Origin: Phaeobacter sp. A36a-5a
GTDB taxonomy: Bacteria; Pseudomonadota; Alphaproteobacteria; Rhodobacterales; Rhodobacteraceae
Direction of reading: 5' to 3'
DNA length: 64,000 nucleotides
NCBI RefSeq assembly: GCF_037911135.1
Contig: NZ_JBBLYU010000001.1
Coordinates: forward strand, 868,001-932,000
Within the stretch, counting starts at the first letter, position 1. Every line of letters begins with the position of its first letter. Positions 1 through 6,979 of the stretch are shown here, one piece after another. The position numbers and the translations under genes were made by a program. The notes below the pieces were generated by a model, which was not told the DNA's origin, did no database searches, and saw only the letters and a list, made by a program, of their open reading frames with translations.

Positions 1-1
1 G

Positions 2-313
2 GAGAAGCTGATGCAGAGTCTGGGCGTACGTGATGCGTTCCACTCTCTGGTCGGGGCGGATACGCTGCCGGTGCGCAAGCCTGACCCGGAGCCGCTGCGG
101 GAGGCTGCCCGGCGGGCCGGGGGTGATCCTGAGCGTACAATTCTGATCGGTGATACAGACACCGACCGCAAGACCTCGGCAGCGGCCGGGGTGGCCTCGG
201 TGCTGGTGACCTTTGGTCCGTCCGGCGACGACCTTGAGGCGCTGCGCCCCGAGGCGCTGTTACAGCGTTTTGAGGATCTTCCTGCACTGGCGGCCCGCTT
301 GCTGCCTCTTTGA
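2..313 (+). CDS. HAD-family hydrolase, phosphoglycolate phosphatase-like (3' part only)
   Basis: Only the C-terminal ~103 residues are in the window; the frame is open to the left edge. The visible part has the late HAD motifs: a conserved Lys in a VRKPDPEPL segment (motif III) and ILIGDTDTDRKTSAAAG (motif IV, acidic residues binding Mg2+). This layout, with a KPxPxPL segment about 30 residues before GDxxxD, is typical of Gph/PGP-like phosphatases that dephosphorylate 2-phosphoglycolate or other small phosphate esters. The N-terminal DxDGT nucleophile motif lies outside the window, so substrate and start cannot be judged. It ends 93 bp before the aminotransferase gene on the same strand. Confidence 0.8.
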   Translation, partial: EKLMQSLGVRDAFHSLVGADTLPVRKPDPEPLREAARRAGGDPERTILIGDTDTDRKTSAAAGVASVLVTFGPSGDDLEALRPEALLQRFEDLPALAARLLPL

Positions 314-338
314 TGTCAGGTGATGTCGTCATGACATC
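312..338. promoter_or_regulatory. GATGTC repeat/palindrome cluster between HAD and DegT genes
   Basis: GATGTC occurs at 312-317 and 322-327, and its inverse GACATC at 333-338, so the last two form a 6-bp inverted repeat around GTCAT. It begins at the stop codon of the HAD gene and lies about 70 bp upstream of the next start. It could be a regulator site or a weak 3' hairpin. No T-run follows. Confidence 0.25.
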
Positions 339-406
339 GTTGCCGTCTTCTCCGGGGGGGCATGGCAGGGCTTGACCTCGTGTGATCAGGGGCAGACAAA
401 AACACC

Positions 407-1615
407 ATGACAGAGATATTCAGCGGTAGCTTTACCCAGCAGGAACCCATCCCCGAAGATGCCATCGAAGCCGCCGTCGCGGTGATGCGCCACGGACGCC
501 TGCATCGCTACAATGTGGTGGCGGATGAGGCGGGCGAGGTAACCCTGCTGGAAGAGGAATTTGCGGCACAGATGGGCGCGCCCTATGCCCTAGCCGTGGC
601 GTCGGGGGGCTATGCGCTGGCAACCGCCCTGCGCGCGGTCGGGGTGCGGCCCGGCGACAGGGTGCTGACCAATGCCTTCACCCTCGCGCCGGTACCGGGG
701 TCGATTGCCGCTGTTGGCGCACAGCCGGTCTATGTCGGGGTAACCGAAGCGCTGACCCTTGATCTTGAGGATCTTGAGCGTCAGCTGGCGGCGGATGGTC
801 ACCCGAAGGTTCTGATGCTGTCACATATGCGGGGGCATCTTTGCGATATGGATCGGTTGATGGCCATCTGCGATGCTGCGGGTGTCACCGTGATCGAGGA
901 CTGCGCCCATACCATGGGGGCGCGGTGGAACGGAGTTCTGTCCGGCCGTCACGGCGCTGTCGGCTGCTATTCCTGCCAGACCTATAAGCACGTGAACTCG
1001 GGAGAGGGCGGTCTGATGATCACCTCGGACCCCGAAATCGCGGCCCGCGCCATCATGCTGTCGGGGTCTTATATGCTCTACTCACGGCATCGGGCTGCGC
1101 CCGGACCTGAGGTGTTCGAGCGGATCAAATATGAAACCCCCAATATTTCGGGCCGTATGGACAACCTGCGTGCTGCGATCCTGCGCCCGCAGCTGCGGCA
1201 ACTGGACCAGCAGGTGCAGCGCTGGAACGAACGCTATCAGCAGATCGAGACAGGGCTGCGAGACACGCCCGGCCTGCAGGTCGTCGAACGCCCGCAAGCG
1301 GAGTTATATGTCGGCTCCTCCATCCAGTTCCTGCTGCTGGACTGGTCGGCTGACAAGATCCGTGAGGTGCTGCGCCGGTGCAGCGCTCGCGGAGTGGAAC
1401 TCAAATGGTTTGGTGCGGCTGAGCCGGTCGCATTCACCTCCCGCTATGACAGCTGGCGCTATGCGGCGGCACCGGCAATGCCCGCAAGTGATCGGGTGCT
1501 GCACGGGATCATCGACATGCGGGTGCCATTGACCTTCTCGCTTTCCGACTGTGCGCAGATCGCGCGCATCATCCGGGCTGAGGTGGCGGCGGTGTTCCAG
1601 GCCGGAGAGCGCTGA
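407..1615 (+). CDS. DegT/DnrJ/EryC1/StrS family PLP-dependent aminotransferase
   Basis: A 402-residue protein of the size usual for sugar aminotransferases that use pyridoxal phosphate to aminate keto-sugars for glycans or natural products. Visible family features are the cofactor-pocket segment ASGGYALATAL (about residues 65-75), the acidic VIEDCAHTMGA (about 164-174) whose Asp contacts the PLP ring nitrogen, and the Schiff-base lysine Lys194 in SCQTYKHVNSGEGG. The GRMDNLRAAILRPQL helix after the active site is also typical. The ATG at 407 is the only early in-frame ATG consistent with family length. Neighbours (a HAD phosphatase and a Hint protein) do not form a recognisable sugar pathway, so the substrate is unknown. 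Confidence 0.85.
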   Translation: MTEIFSGSFTQQEPIPEDAIEAAVAVMRHGRLHRYNVVADEAGEVTLLEEEFAAQMGAPYALAVASGGYALATALRAVGVRPGDRVLTNAFTLAPVPGSIAAVGAQPVYVGVTEALTLDLEDLERQLAADGHPKVLMLSHMRGHLCDMDRLMAICDAAGVTVIEDCAHTMGARWNGVLSGRHGAVGCYSCQTYKHVNSGEGGLMITSDPEIAARAIMLSGSYMLYSRHRAAPGPEVFERIKYETPNISGRMDNLRAAILRPQLRQLDQQVQRWNERYQQIETGLRDTPGLQVVERPQAELYVGSSIQFLLLDWSADKIREVLRRCSARGVELKWFGAAEPVAFTSRYDSWRYAAAPAMPASDRVLHGIIDMRVPLTFSLSDCAQIARIIRAEVAAVFQAGER

Positions 1616-1636
1616 CGGGTCGGCTGGCTGCTCGGC

Positions 1637-2701
1637 TCAGATAGGATCCACGACAGCGCGATTGTTTTTGCCGATCCGTTCCAGAAGCCGCTTTTGTCTG
1701 GGCTGTGGCGGGATGGGTCTGGCGCTGGCAGGGCCGTGCTGCGCCGCGCCTACCAGATCCGGAAACAGCTGTTTCAACTCCTGCCGCGCGGCGGGGGAGA
1801 GGGCGGCCAGCGACGGTTCGGTGACCAGCAGGCTTTCGCTGGGGGCACCATTGGCGAGAACGATCTCGTGGTTGTCGAACAGCATGTGGAAATAGGCGAT
1901 GCCCTCCTGCGGTGCGGATACATAGATCCCCGGCAGGGCCGTAAGGCGAATGGCCGGGATCAGCACCTCGAATTGGCCAAACATGCGCTGCGCCACGCGT
2001 GATCGGATCAGCATCCGATGCTGCCGCGAGACCAGCAGCGGTTTCTTGGGCAGTCCCGGCCCGAGGGCGCCGGCCTCGATCCGCACCGGGCGGAGCCTGG
2101 GGTCGTCCCTCATCTCGTTCGCCGAGACACGCCGCCTGCCAATCCAGCGCAGCGGCTTCAGCCCGTCCTCAGTCATGACCATGTCGCCCGGCGTGAGGGT
2201 TTCGATGGCGCGGGGACCGTCGGCCGTTTCGATCAGGGTGCCATTGCAGAAGCATACCAAGAGCGAGATATTGTCGACGATCGCGCCGAGACTATCGTCG
2301 CTGCCAAGTTCGGTCAGGCGCAGCGTGTAGTCTCCGGGGCTGGTGAAGTTCACATTCAGGCTGGTCTGGGTAAAGCTGCTGGTGGTCGGCAGCACCGACA
2401 TGGAGGCGATAACCGCTCCGCTCGCATCCAGAATTTCGACGGTAAATCCCTCAGTGCCCGCCTGACTCAGCGAGGCAGTGCGCAGGGCGGCGTCCAGCGT
2501 CAGCGTGGTCTGGATCGGAGCAGTGACGGTAAAACTCTGCTCCATCACGGTGGTCTGGCCGGATTGACCGTCCATTTCGGCCACGCGATTGGATGAGCCA
2601 TTCCCGAGATAGGCGCTCTCTGTATTGCTGGCCTCCAGGTCGGTGCCGCTCCAATTGGCGGAGCCGCTGTCAAATGTTCCGTTGATGATCAGATTTTGCA
2701 T
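1637..2701 (-). CDS. Hint-domain protein with N-terminal beta-sandwich domain (Hint 1)
   Basis: A 354-residue protein in two parts. Residues 1-148 look like a carbohydrate-binding or DUF642-like beta-sandwich (starts LIINGTFDSGSANWSG; Ser/Thr-rich, few Lys). Residues 150-340 are a Hint_2 (hedgehog/intein) domain: CFCNGTLIETADGPRAIETL, then GDMVMTEDGLKPLRWIGRR and SRQHRML. The candidate nucleophile (Cys150 or Cys152) and the downstream His are present, so autoprocessing is possible. I chose ATG 2701 over a TTG at 2734 because that TTG lies inside a CtrA-like motif and the domain begins at 2701. No signal peptide or RTX repeats are seen. Such proteins are common in Roseobacters but their role is unknown. 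Confidence 0.8.
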   Translation of the reverse strand: MQNLIINGTFDSGSANWSGTDLEASNTESAYLGNGSSNRVAEMDGQSGQTTVMEQSFTVTAPIQTTLTLDAALRTASLSQAGTEGFTVEILDASGAVIASMSVLPTTSSFTQTSLNVNFTSPGDYTLRLTELGSDDSLGAIVDNISLLVCFCNGTLIETADGPRAIETLTPGDMVMTEDGLKPLRWIGRRRVSANEMRDDPRLRPVRIEAGALGPGLPKKPLLVSRQHRMLIRSRVAQRMFGQFEVLIPAIRLTALPGIYVSAPQEGIAYFHMLFDNHEIVLANGAPSESLLVTEPSLAALSPAARQELKQLFPDLVGAAQHGPASARPIPPQPRQKRLLERIGKNNRAVVDPI

Positions 2702-2725
2702 CGCGCCGGGCCTCTGCCTGCTTTT

Positions 2726-2742
2726 GGTAAACAATGCGTTAA
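2726..2742 (-). promoter_or_regulatory. CtrA-like motif upstream of Hint 1
   Basis: Read on the minus strand the site is TTAA-N7-TTTACC, one base off the CtrA consensus TTAA-N7-TTAAC, and it lies 25-41 bp before the Hint 1 ATG. A closely similar site stands upstream of the Hint 3 gene (56023-56039). The consensus is known from Caulobacter; binding here is inference. Confidence 0.35.
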
Positions 2743-2793
2743 TCGCAAAGTAAGGCGCCAGTGTGGCAATAGCACCGCCGTGGCGGCGGGTAT

Positions 2794-2812
2794 GTGCAGA
2801 TTATTTCTGCAC
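2794..2812. repeat. 7-bp inverted repeat between Hint 1 and ivd
   Basis: GTGCAGA-TTATT-TCTGCAC, perfect 7-bp arms around a 5-nt loop, located 18 bp upstream of the predicted ivd -35 element. It may be an upstream regulator site. No gene lies here. Confidence 0.3.
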
Positions 2813-2829
2813 CCTGAGGTGTCATCTTA

Positions 2830-2859
2830 TTGACTGAAGGCCAGGGATGTGGCTATTAA
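2830..2859 (+). promoter_or_regulatory. Predicted sigma-70 type promoter of ivd
   Basis: TTGACT (2830-2835) and TATTAA (2854-2859) are separated by 18 bp, matching the -35 and -10 consensus at 5 and 4 of 6 positions. Transcription would start near 2866, leaving a short leader before the ivd ATG at 2900. Confidence 0.5.
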
Positions 2860-2877
2860 TGAACAAGTGTTCAATAA
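2856..2877. promoter_or_regulatory. Palindromic operator overlapping the ivd promoter
   Basis: TTAATGAACA-AG-TGTTCAATAA: 10-bp arms with one mismatch around a 2-bp centre. It overlaps the predicted -10 element and start point, the classic place for a repressor. The TGAACA-N2-TGTTCA core resembles sites of TetR-type regulators. No regulator gene of that kind is in the window, so the protein is unknown. It also argues against a GTG start at 2849. Confidence 0.55.
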
Positions 2878-2899
2878 CCGGCGACTTCGGGAGAAAACG

Positions 2900-4060
2900 A
2901 TGTTTAACGCAAGCATGACCTTTGATCTGGGCGAAGATGTGAATGCCCTGCGCGACATGGTGCACCGCTGGGCGCAGGAGCGCGTCAAGCCAATGGCGCA
3001 GGAGATTGATCAGAAAAACGAATTCCCCGCCGAGCTATGGCAGGAGATGGGTGAGCTGGGATTGCTGGGTATCACCGTGCCTGAGGAATTCGGCGGTGCC
3101 GGCATGTCCTATCTGGCCCATACCGTCGCGGTTGAGGAGATCGCCCGGGCCAGCGCCTCGGTGTCGCTGTCTTATGGCGCGCATTCGAATCTCTGCGTCA
3201 ATCAGATCAAGCTCAACGGCAATGCCGAACAAAAGGCAAAATATCTGCCGCGGCTGATTTCCGGCGAACACGTCGGCGCGCTGGCCATGTCCGAGGCAGG
3301 CGCCGGCTCCGATGTTGTCTCGATGAGCCTGCGCGCGGAGAAGTGCAATGATCACTATCGCCTGAACGGCAATAAATACTGGATCACGAACGGTCCCGAT
3401 GCCGACACGCTGGTGGTCTATGCCAAGACCGACCCCGAAGCGGGATCCAAGGGGATCACAGCCTTCCTGATCGAAAAGGAATTCAAGGGCTTCTCGACCT
3501 CGCCGCATTTTGACAAGCTGGGGATGCGCGGCTCCAACACCGCCGAACTGGTGTTCGAAGACGTCGAGGTCCCATTTGAGAATGTGCTGGGTGAAGAAGG
3601 CAAGGGCGTGCGCGTCCTGATGTCTGGTCTCGACTATGAGCGCGTCGTTTTGGCGGGCATCGGCACTGGCATCATGGCCGCCTGCATGGATGAGATGATG
3701 CCCTACATGAAAGAACGCAAACAATTCGGCCAGCCGATTGGAAACTTCCAGCTGATGCAGGGCAAGATCGCCGACATGTATACCGCGATGAACACCGCGC
3801 GGGCTTATGTCTACGAAGTGGCAAAAGCCTGCGACAAGGGGACCGTGACCCGCCAGGATGCCGCCGCCTGCTGTCTTTACGCCTCTGAGGTGGCCATGAC
3901 GCAGGCGCATCAGGCGGTGCAGGCCTTTGGTGGGGCGGGCTATCTCTCCGACAACCCGGTGGGCCGTATCTTCCGGGATGCCAAGCTGATGGAGATTGGC
4001 GCGGGCACCTCGGAGATCCGCCGGATGCTGATCGGCCGCGAGCTGATGGGCCAGATGTAA
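2900..4060 (+). CDS. ivd: Isovaleryl-CoA dehydrogenase
   Basis: A 386-residue FAD acyl-CoA dehydrogenase oxidising isovaleryl-CoA to 3-methylcrotonyl-CoA in leucine breakdown, passing electrons to ETF. It shows the acyl-CoA dehydrogenase signatures [19 protein letters not shown] and [20 protein letters not shown], and ends with [12 protein letters not shown]. The catalytic base typical of isovaleryl-CoA dehydrogenases is present as Glu247 in [11 protein letters not shown], which separates it from short- and medium-chain enzymes. ATG 2900 follows a GGGAG ribosome site; the in-frame GTG at 2849 lies in the promoter/operator. Synteny with mccB, mccA, mvaB and liuC downstream supports the assignment. 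Confidence 0.93.
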   Translation: MFNASMTFDLGEDVNALRDMVHRWAQERVKPMAQEIDQKNEFPAELWQEMGELGLLGITVPEEFGGAGMSYLAHTVAVEEIARASASVSLSYGAHSNLCVNQIKLNGNAEQKAKYLPRLISGEHVGALAMSEAGAGSDVVSMSLRAEKCNDHYRLNGNKYWITNGPDADTLVVYAKTDPEAGSKGITAFLIEKEFKGFSTSPHFDKLGMRGSNTAELVFEDVEVPFENVLGEEGKGVRVLMSGLDYERVVLAGIGTGIMAACMDEMMPYMKERKQFGQPIGNFQLMQGKIADMYTAMNTARAYVYEVAKACDKGTVTRQDAAACCLYASEVAMTQAHQAVQAFGGAGYLSDNPVGRIFRDAKLMEIGAGTSEIRRMLIGRELMGQM

Positions 4061-4067
4061 GCCCGCA

Positions 4068-4085
4068 CCGGGGCAGATGCCCCGG
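4068..4085 (+). terminator. Hairpin after ivd
   Basis: CCGGGGC-AGAT-GCCCCGG, a perfect 7-bp GC-rich stem 8 bp after the ivd stop. The following bases are only mildly T-rich, so termination is uncertain. Confidence 0.35.
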
Positions 4086-4144
4086 GTGACTGCTGTCTTG
4101 CGGCTTGGTGATGCAACACGCCTGCAAGGCGCAAGACAGAGAAA

Positions 4145-4168
4145 GCGGCGCCCCATAAGGTGCGCCGC
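4145..4168 (-). terminator. Hairpin after ompW
   Basis: A 10-bp stem with one mismatch around an ATAA loop, 45 bp downstream of the ompW stop. On the minus strand it is followed by TTTCTCTGTCT, a weak T tract. Together with the ivd hairpin it separates convergent genes. Confidence 0.4.
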
Positions 4169-4212
4169 CTCTCCCTGAACCACTCGTTCTAATCAGTTAC
4201 TCGTCAAAGGGA

Positions 4213-4815
4213 TCAGAAACGGTGAACGTAGCCAAACCCAACAGTGATCGGATCAATCTCGGCGGTGCCGATCTTGGTGCCGTTCAGGGTCACATCGGTT
4301 TCGATATCCATGTAGCGGACGTTCACCCGCAATGCGCCACGATCCGAGATCTGCCAGTCGGCGCCAAGGTTCAGTGCCAGCCCGACGCTGTCATCAAGCG
4401 AAATAACCCCCGCGGGCGAGCTTTCCTCAAAGAAGGTCGTGTAGTTGATACCAACGCCGACAAAGGGTTTGAACCTAGTCTGCGTCGGGAAGTGATAGTT
4501 GACCGACAGGGTCGGCGGCAGATGCTTCGTAGTCGCGGTATAGGCGCCGTTCAAAGAAATATCATGTTCGAACGGGCTGGCGGCCAGAAGTTCAATCCCG
4601 ATGTTGTCGCGGATGAAGTACTCCGCGGTGAAGGTCAGAGCAGTATCGTCGTCAATAGTGGCAGCAGCACCGGCGAGCCTACCATTGTCGGATTTCGGAT
4701 TGACGTTGGCGATGCCGATGCCAAGGGTCCAATCCCCCTGGGACTGGGCAAGGGCGGGGCCGGCCAGGGCTGCCAGTGCAGCGCTAAGAGCCAGGGCGGA
4801 AACCATACGGGTCAT
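4213..4815 (-). CDS. ompW: OmpW-family outer membrane beta-barrel protein
   Basis: 200 residues, the usual OmpW length. Residues 1-23 are a clear Sec signal peptide ending in ALA before QSQGDWTLGIGIANVNPKSD. The rest alternates hydrophobic and polar residues as in an 8-strand barrel, with FKPFVGVGINYTTFFEE, the family pattern, in the middle, and a C-terminal Phe (GFGYVHRF) as expected for BAM-dependent insertion. OmpW proteins form a narrow hydrophobic channel thought to pass small hydrophobic molecules. The gene is divergent from the acyl-CoA synthetase. The start has an AAGAGGGA ribosome site. An FNR-like box sits 62 bp upstream, fitting the known FNR control of ompW in E. coli. Confidence 0.88.
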   Translation of the reverse strand: MTRMVSALALSAALAALAGPALAQSQGDWTLGIGIANVNPKSDNGRLAGAAATIDDDTALTFTAEYFIRDNIGIELLAASPFEHDISLNGAYTATTKHLPPTLSVNYHFPTQTRFKPFVGVGINYTTFFEESSPAGVISLDDSVGLALNLGADWQISDRGALRVNVRYMDIETDVTLNGTKIGTAEIDPITVGFGYVHRF

Positions 4816-4876
4816 TGGGACTATCCCTCTTCTTTCGTGTACGGGGGATCTATGCGCTCATCCGCCGGGTGTTACA

Positions 4877-4890
4877 CTGATCTGGATCAA
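4877..4890 (-). promoter_or_regulatory. FNR/FnrL-type box in the ompW promoter
   Basis: CTGAT-CTGG-ATCAA matches the FNR consensus TTGAT-N4-ATCAA at 9 of 10 positions. Its centre is about 68 bp from the ompW ATG. If it sits at -41.5 the -10 element would fall on CATAGA at 4849-4854, compatible with a class II FNR-activated promoter. It is also about 80 bp upstream of the acyl-CoA synthetase start. Confidence 0.55.
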
Positions 4891-4964
4891 ACCCGCGCGG
4901 GCTTTCCCCTTGGGAATGCAGTGAAAAAACGCATGGCGGCCATGCAACCTGCGAGGGGCTGTTA

Positions 4965-6506
4965 ATGACCAAGCAGACGACATATCCCGGGTTGACGGCC
5001 GCAGGCGGCTGGGCGTTTCCTGCGCGCCTCAACATGGCTGAACAAGCTCTGGACCACCCGGACGATGCGCTTGCGCTGATTGATCTCACAACCGCAGACC
5101 GCCGGGATGTGACCTACGGGATGCTGCGTGGACAGGTGGACCTGCTGGCCCGCCACCTGTCGGCGCAGGTCGCCCCCGGAGATCGTGTCGGTGTACTGCT
5201 GAGCCAGTCTGTCGGCTGCGCAGTTGCGCATCTGGCGATCTGGAAGATCGGTGCCATCTCGGTGCCGTTGTTCAAGCTGTTCCAGCAGGATGCGCTGGCC
5301 TCACGCATCGGCGATGCCGGATTGGACCTTGTGCTGACCGATACGGCTGGGGCGGCCCAGCTGGGTGAGCTGGCACAGCCGCTTCTGGTGGAGGAGGTCC
5401 TGACCGAAACCCCGGCGCACAATGGCGATCTGCTGCCCTATGCCGAAACCACCCCGGAGACGCCAGCGGTGTTGATCTACACCTCCGGCACCACAGGCAG
5501 CGCCAAGGGGGCATTGCACGGGCACCGGGTTTTGTCGGGCCATCTTCCCGGTGTTGCGATCAGCCATGATCATCTCGGCCAACCTGGCGATTGCCTCTGG
5601 ACCCCTGCGGACTGGGCCTGGATCGGCGGTCTGTTCGATGTGCTGATGCCGGGTCTGGCGCTGGGCGTCCCTGTTGTCGCCGCACGGTTGGACAAATTTA
5701 CGCCGGAGGCTTGCGCCGACATCATCCGCCGGGGGGACGTGCGCAACGTCTTCTTCCCGCCGACCGCATTGCGCCTGCTGAAGGCGGCGGGGCAGGGGCT
5801 CGACGGTCTGCGCTCGGTCGCGTCTGGTGGAGAGCCCCTGGGCGCAGAGATGCTCGCCTGGGGCCAGCGGAGCCTGGGCGTGACCATCAACGAATTCTAC
5901 GGTCAGACCGAATGCAATATGACGGTTTCCTCCTGCACCGCTGATTTCCCGGTCCGTCCGGGCTGTATTGGCAGGCCGGTTCCGGGGTGCGTGGTCGAGG
6001 TGATCGACGCCGACGGCACCCCCACACGTGCTGAGGGCGATGTCGCCGTGCGCCGGGGCGCGGCGTCGATGATGCTTGAATACTGGAACCGCCCCGACGC
6101 GACGGCTGAAAAATTTCATGGCGACTGGCTGGTCACCGGGGATCGCGGCATCTGGGAGGGTGATTATCTGCGCTTTGTGGGCCGCGAGGATGATGTCATC
6201 ACCTCCGCCGGCTATCGCATCGGCCCGGCCGAGATCGAGGACTGCCTGATGACCCACCCGGCCGTGGCAACCGTGGGTGTGGTGGGTAAGCCGGACGAGC
6301 TGCGCACCGAAATCGTGAAGGCCTATGTGGTGCTGAAACCCGGCCATTCGCCGTCCGAGAAGGATCTGCAGGACTACGTCAAATCCCGTCTGGCAAAGTA
6401 CTCTTACCCACGTGAAGTGGAGTTCTTGGACGCCCTCCCGATGACGGTGACCGGTAAGGTGATCCGCAAGGAACTGAAGGCGCGGGCAGCGGGGGAGGTG
6501 AATTGA
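4965..6506 (+). CDS. AMP-forming acyl-CoA synthetase of the leucine degradation cluster
   Basis: A 513-residue ANL-superfamily ligase activating a carboxylic acid to an acyl-adenylate and then to acyl-CoA. Motifs: the Thr/Ser/Gly-rich phosphate loop IYTSGTTGSAKG at about 171-182, INEFYGQTECN (A5), WLVTGDRG (A7), and the C-terminal catalytic Lys498 in TVTGKVIRKELK. The ADWAWIGGLFDVLMPG segment is like short/medium-chain acyl-CoA synthetases. By context the substrate may be isovalerate or acetoacetate (the product of HMG-CoA lyase); this is inference. It overlaps the next gene by 4 bp, and the start is preceded by GAGGGG. Confidence 0.82.
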   Translation: MTKQTTYPGLTAAGGWAFPARLNMAEQALDHPDDALALIDLTTADRRDVTYGMLRGQVDLLARHLSAQVAPGDRVGVLLSQSVGCAVAHLAIWKIGAISVPLFKLFQQDALASRIGDAGLDLVLTDTAGAAQLGELAQPLLVEEVLTETPAHNGDLLPYAETTPETPAVLIYTSGTTGSAKGALHGHRVLSGHLPGVAISHDHLGQPGDCLWTPADWAWIGGLFDVLMPGLALGVPVVAARLDKFTPEACADIIRRGDVRNVFFPPTALRLLKAAGQGLDGLRSVASGGEPLGAEMLAWGQRSLGVTINEFYGQTECNMTVSSCTADFPVRPGCIGRPVPGCVVEVIDADGTPTRAEGDVAVRRGAASMMLEYWNRPDATAEKFHGDWLVTGDRGIWEGDYLRFVGREDDVITSAGYRIGPAEIEDCLMTHPAVATVGVVGKPDELRTEIVKAYVVLKPGHSPSEKDLQDYVKSRLAKYSYPREVEFLDALPMTVTGKVIRKELKARAAGEVN

Positions 6507-6979
6507 TAAGGCAACTCGCAATATCGGCTCTTCTGATCGCAGGCGCCGCCGGTGCAGCTGCGCAGAAAGCACCAGAGCAACTCGATGTGCCACTTTGGTT
6601 TGACCGTTGTACTGCCCTTTCGAGCACTCACATTGCCAGTGAGATGGATCGTCGGTGTATGTCCACCGCATACGACTATTGCGAATATGGGAGGCTGTAT
6701 GATGAAAGGCGGCCCTGCATTGAGGAGCTGACCCTCCATATTCGAGGTCGAACTGAGGCGATCGCAGCGGTACTTCCTGAACAGGCATCGTTGTCTGACG
6801 CCTTCTTGGAGCAATCGTATCATCAGAGATTGGCAACGCTTATGAACGATGAGTTGGCCCCCAACTGCGCGCAGATGACGAAATTTATGTGTGAAACCCT
6901 GAAAGTCGTGTTGCGATGGAGCACGGCTCGCGAATTGGCACGCACTGCCGGTGTAGCAAATGAATTGGATGTGAAATGA
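6503..6979 (+). CDS. Small Cys-rich exported protein of unknown function
   Basis: 158 residues with a TTG start whose bases overlap the stop of the acyl-CoA synthetase (TTGA), preceded by a strong GGGGGAGG ribosome site. It ends in a 4-bp ATGA overlap with mccB, so all three genes are translationally coupled. Residues 1-20 are a signal peptide ([14 protein letters not shown], then Q). The mature part has six cysteines (36, 52, 60, 72, 122, 130), enough for three disulfides, and no domain I recognise. Codon choice is visibly more A/T-rich than its neighbours, suggesting later insertion into the operon. Lacking any catalytic motif, no function is assigned. Confidence 0.7.
   Translation: MIRQLAISALLIAGAAGAAAQKAPEQLDVPLWFDRCTALSSTHIASEMDRRCMSTAYDYCEYGRLYDERRPCIEELTLHIRGRTEAIAAVLPEQASLSDAFLEQSYHQRLATLMNDELAPNCAQMTKFMCETLKVVLRWSTARELARTAGVANELDVK

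Noticed and set aside
2849-2899. GTG start at 2849 for ivd
   Set aside because: It lies inside the promoter and operator; ATG 2900 has a better ribosome site and gives the normal family length.
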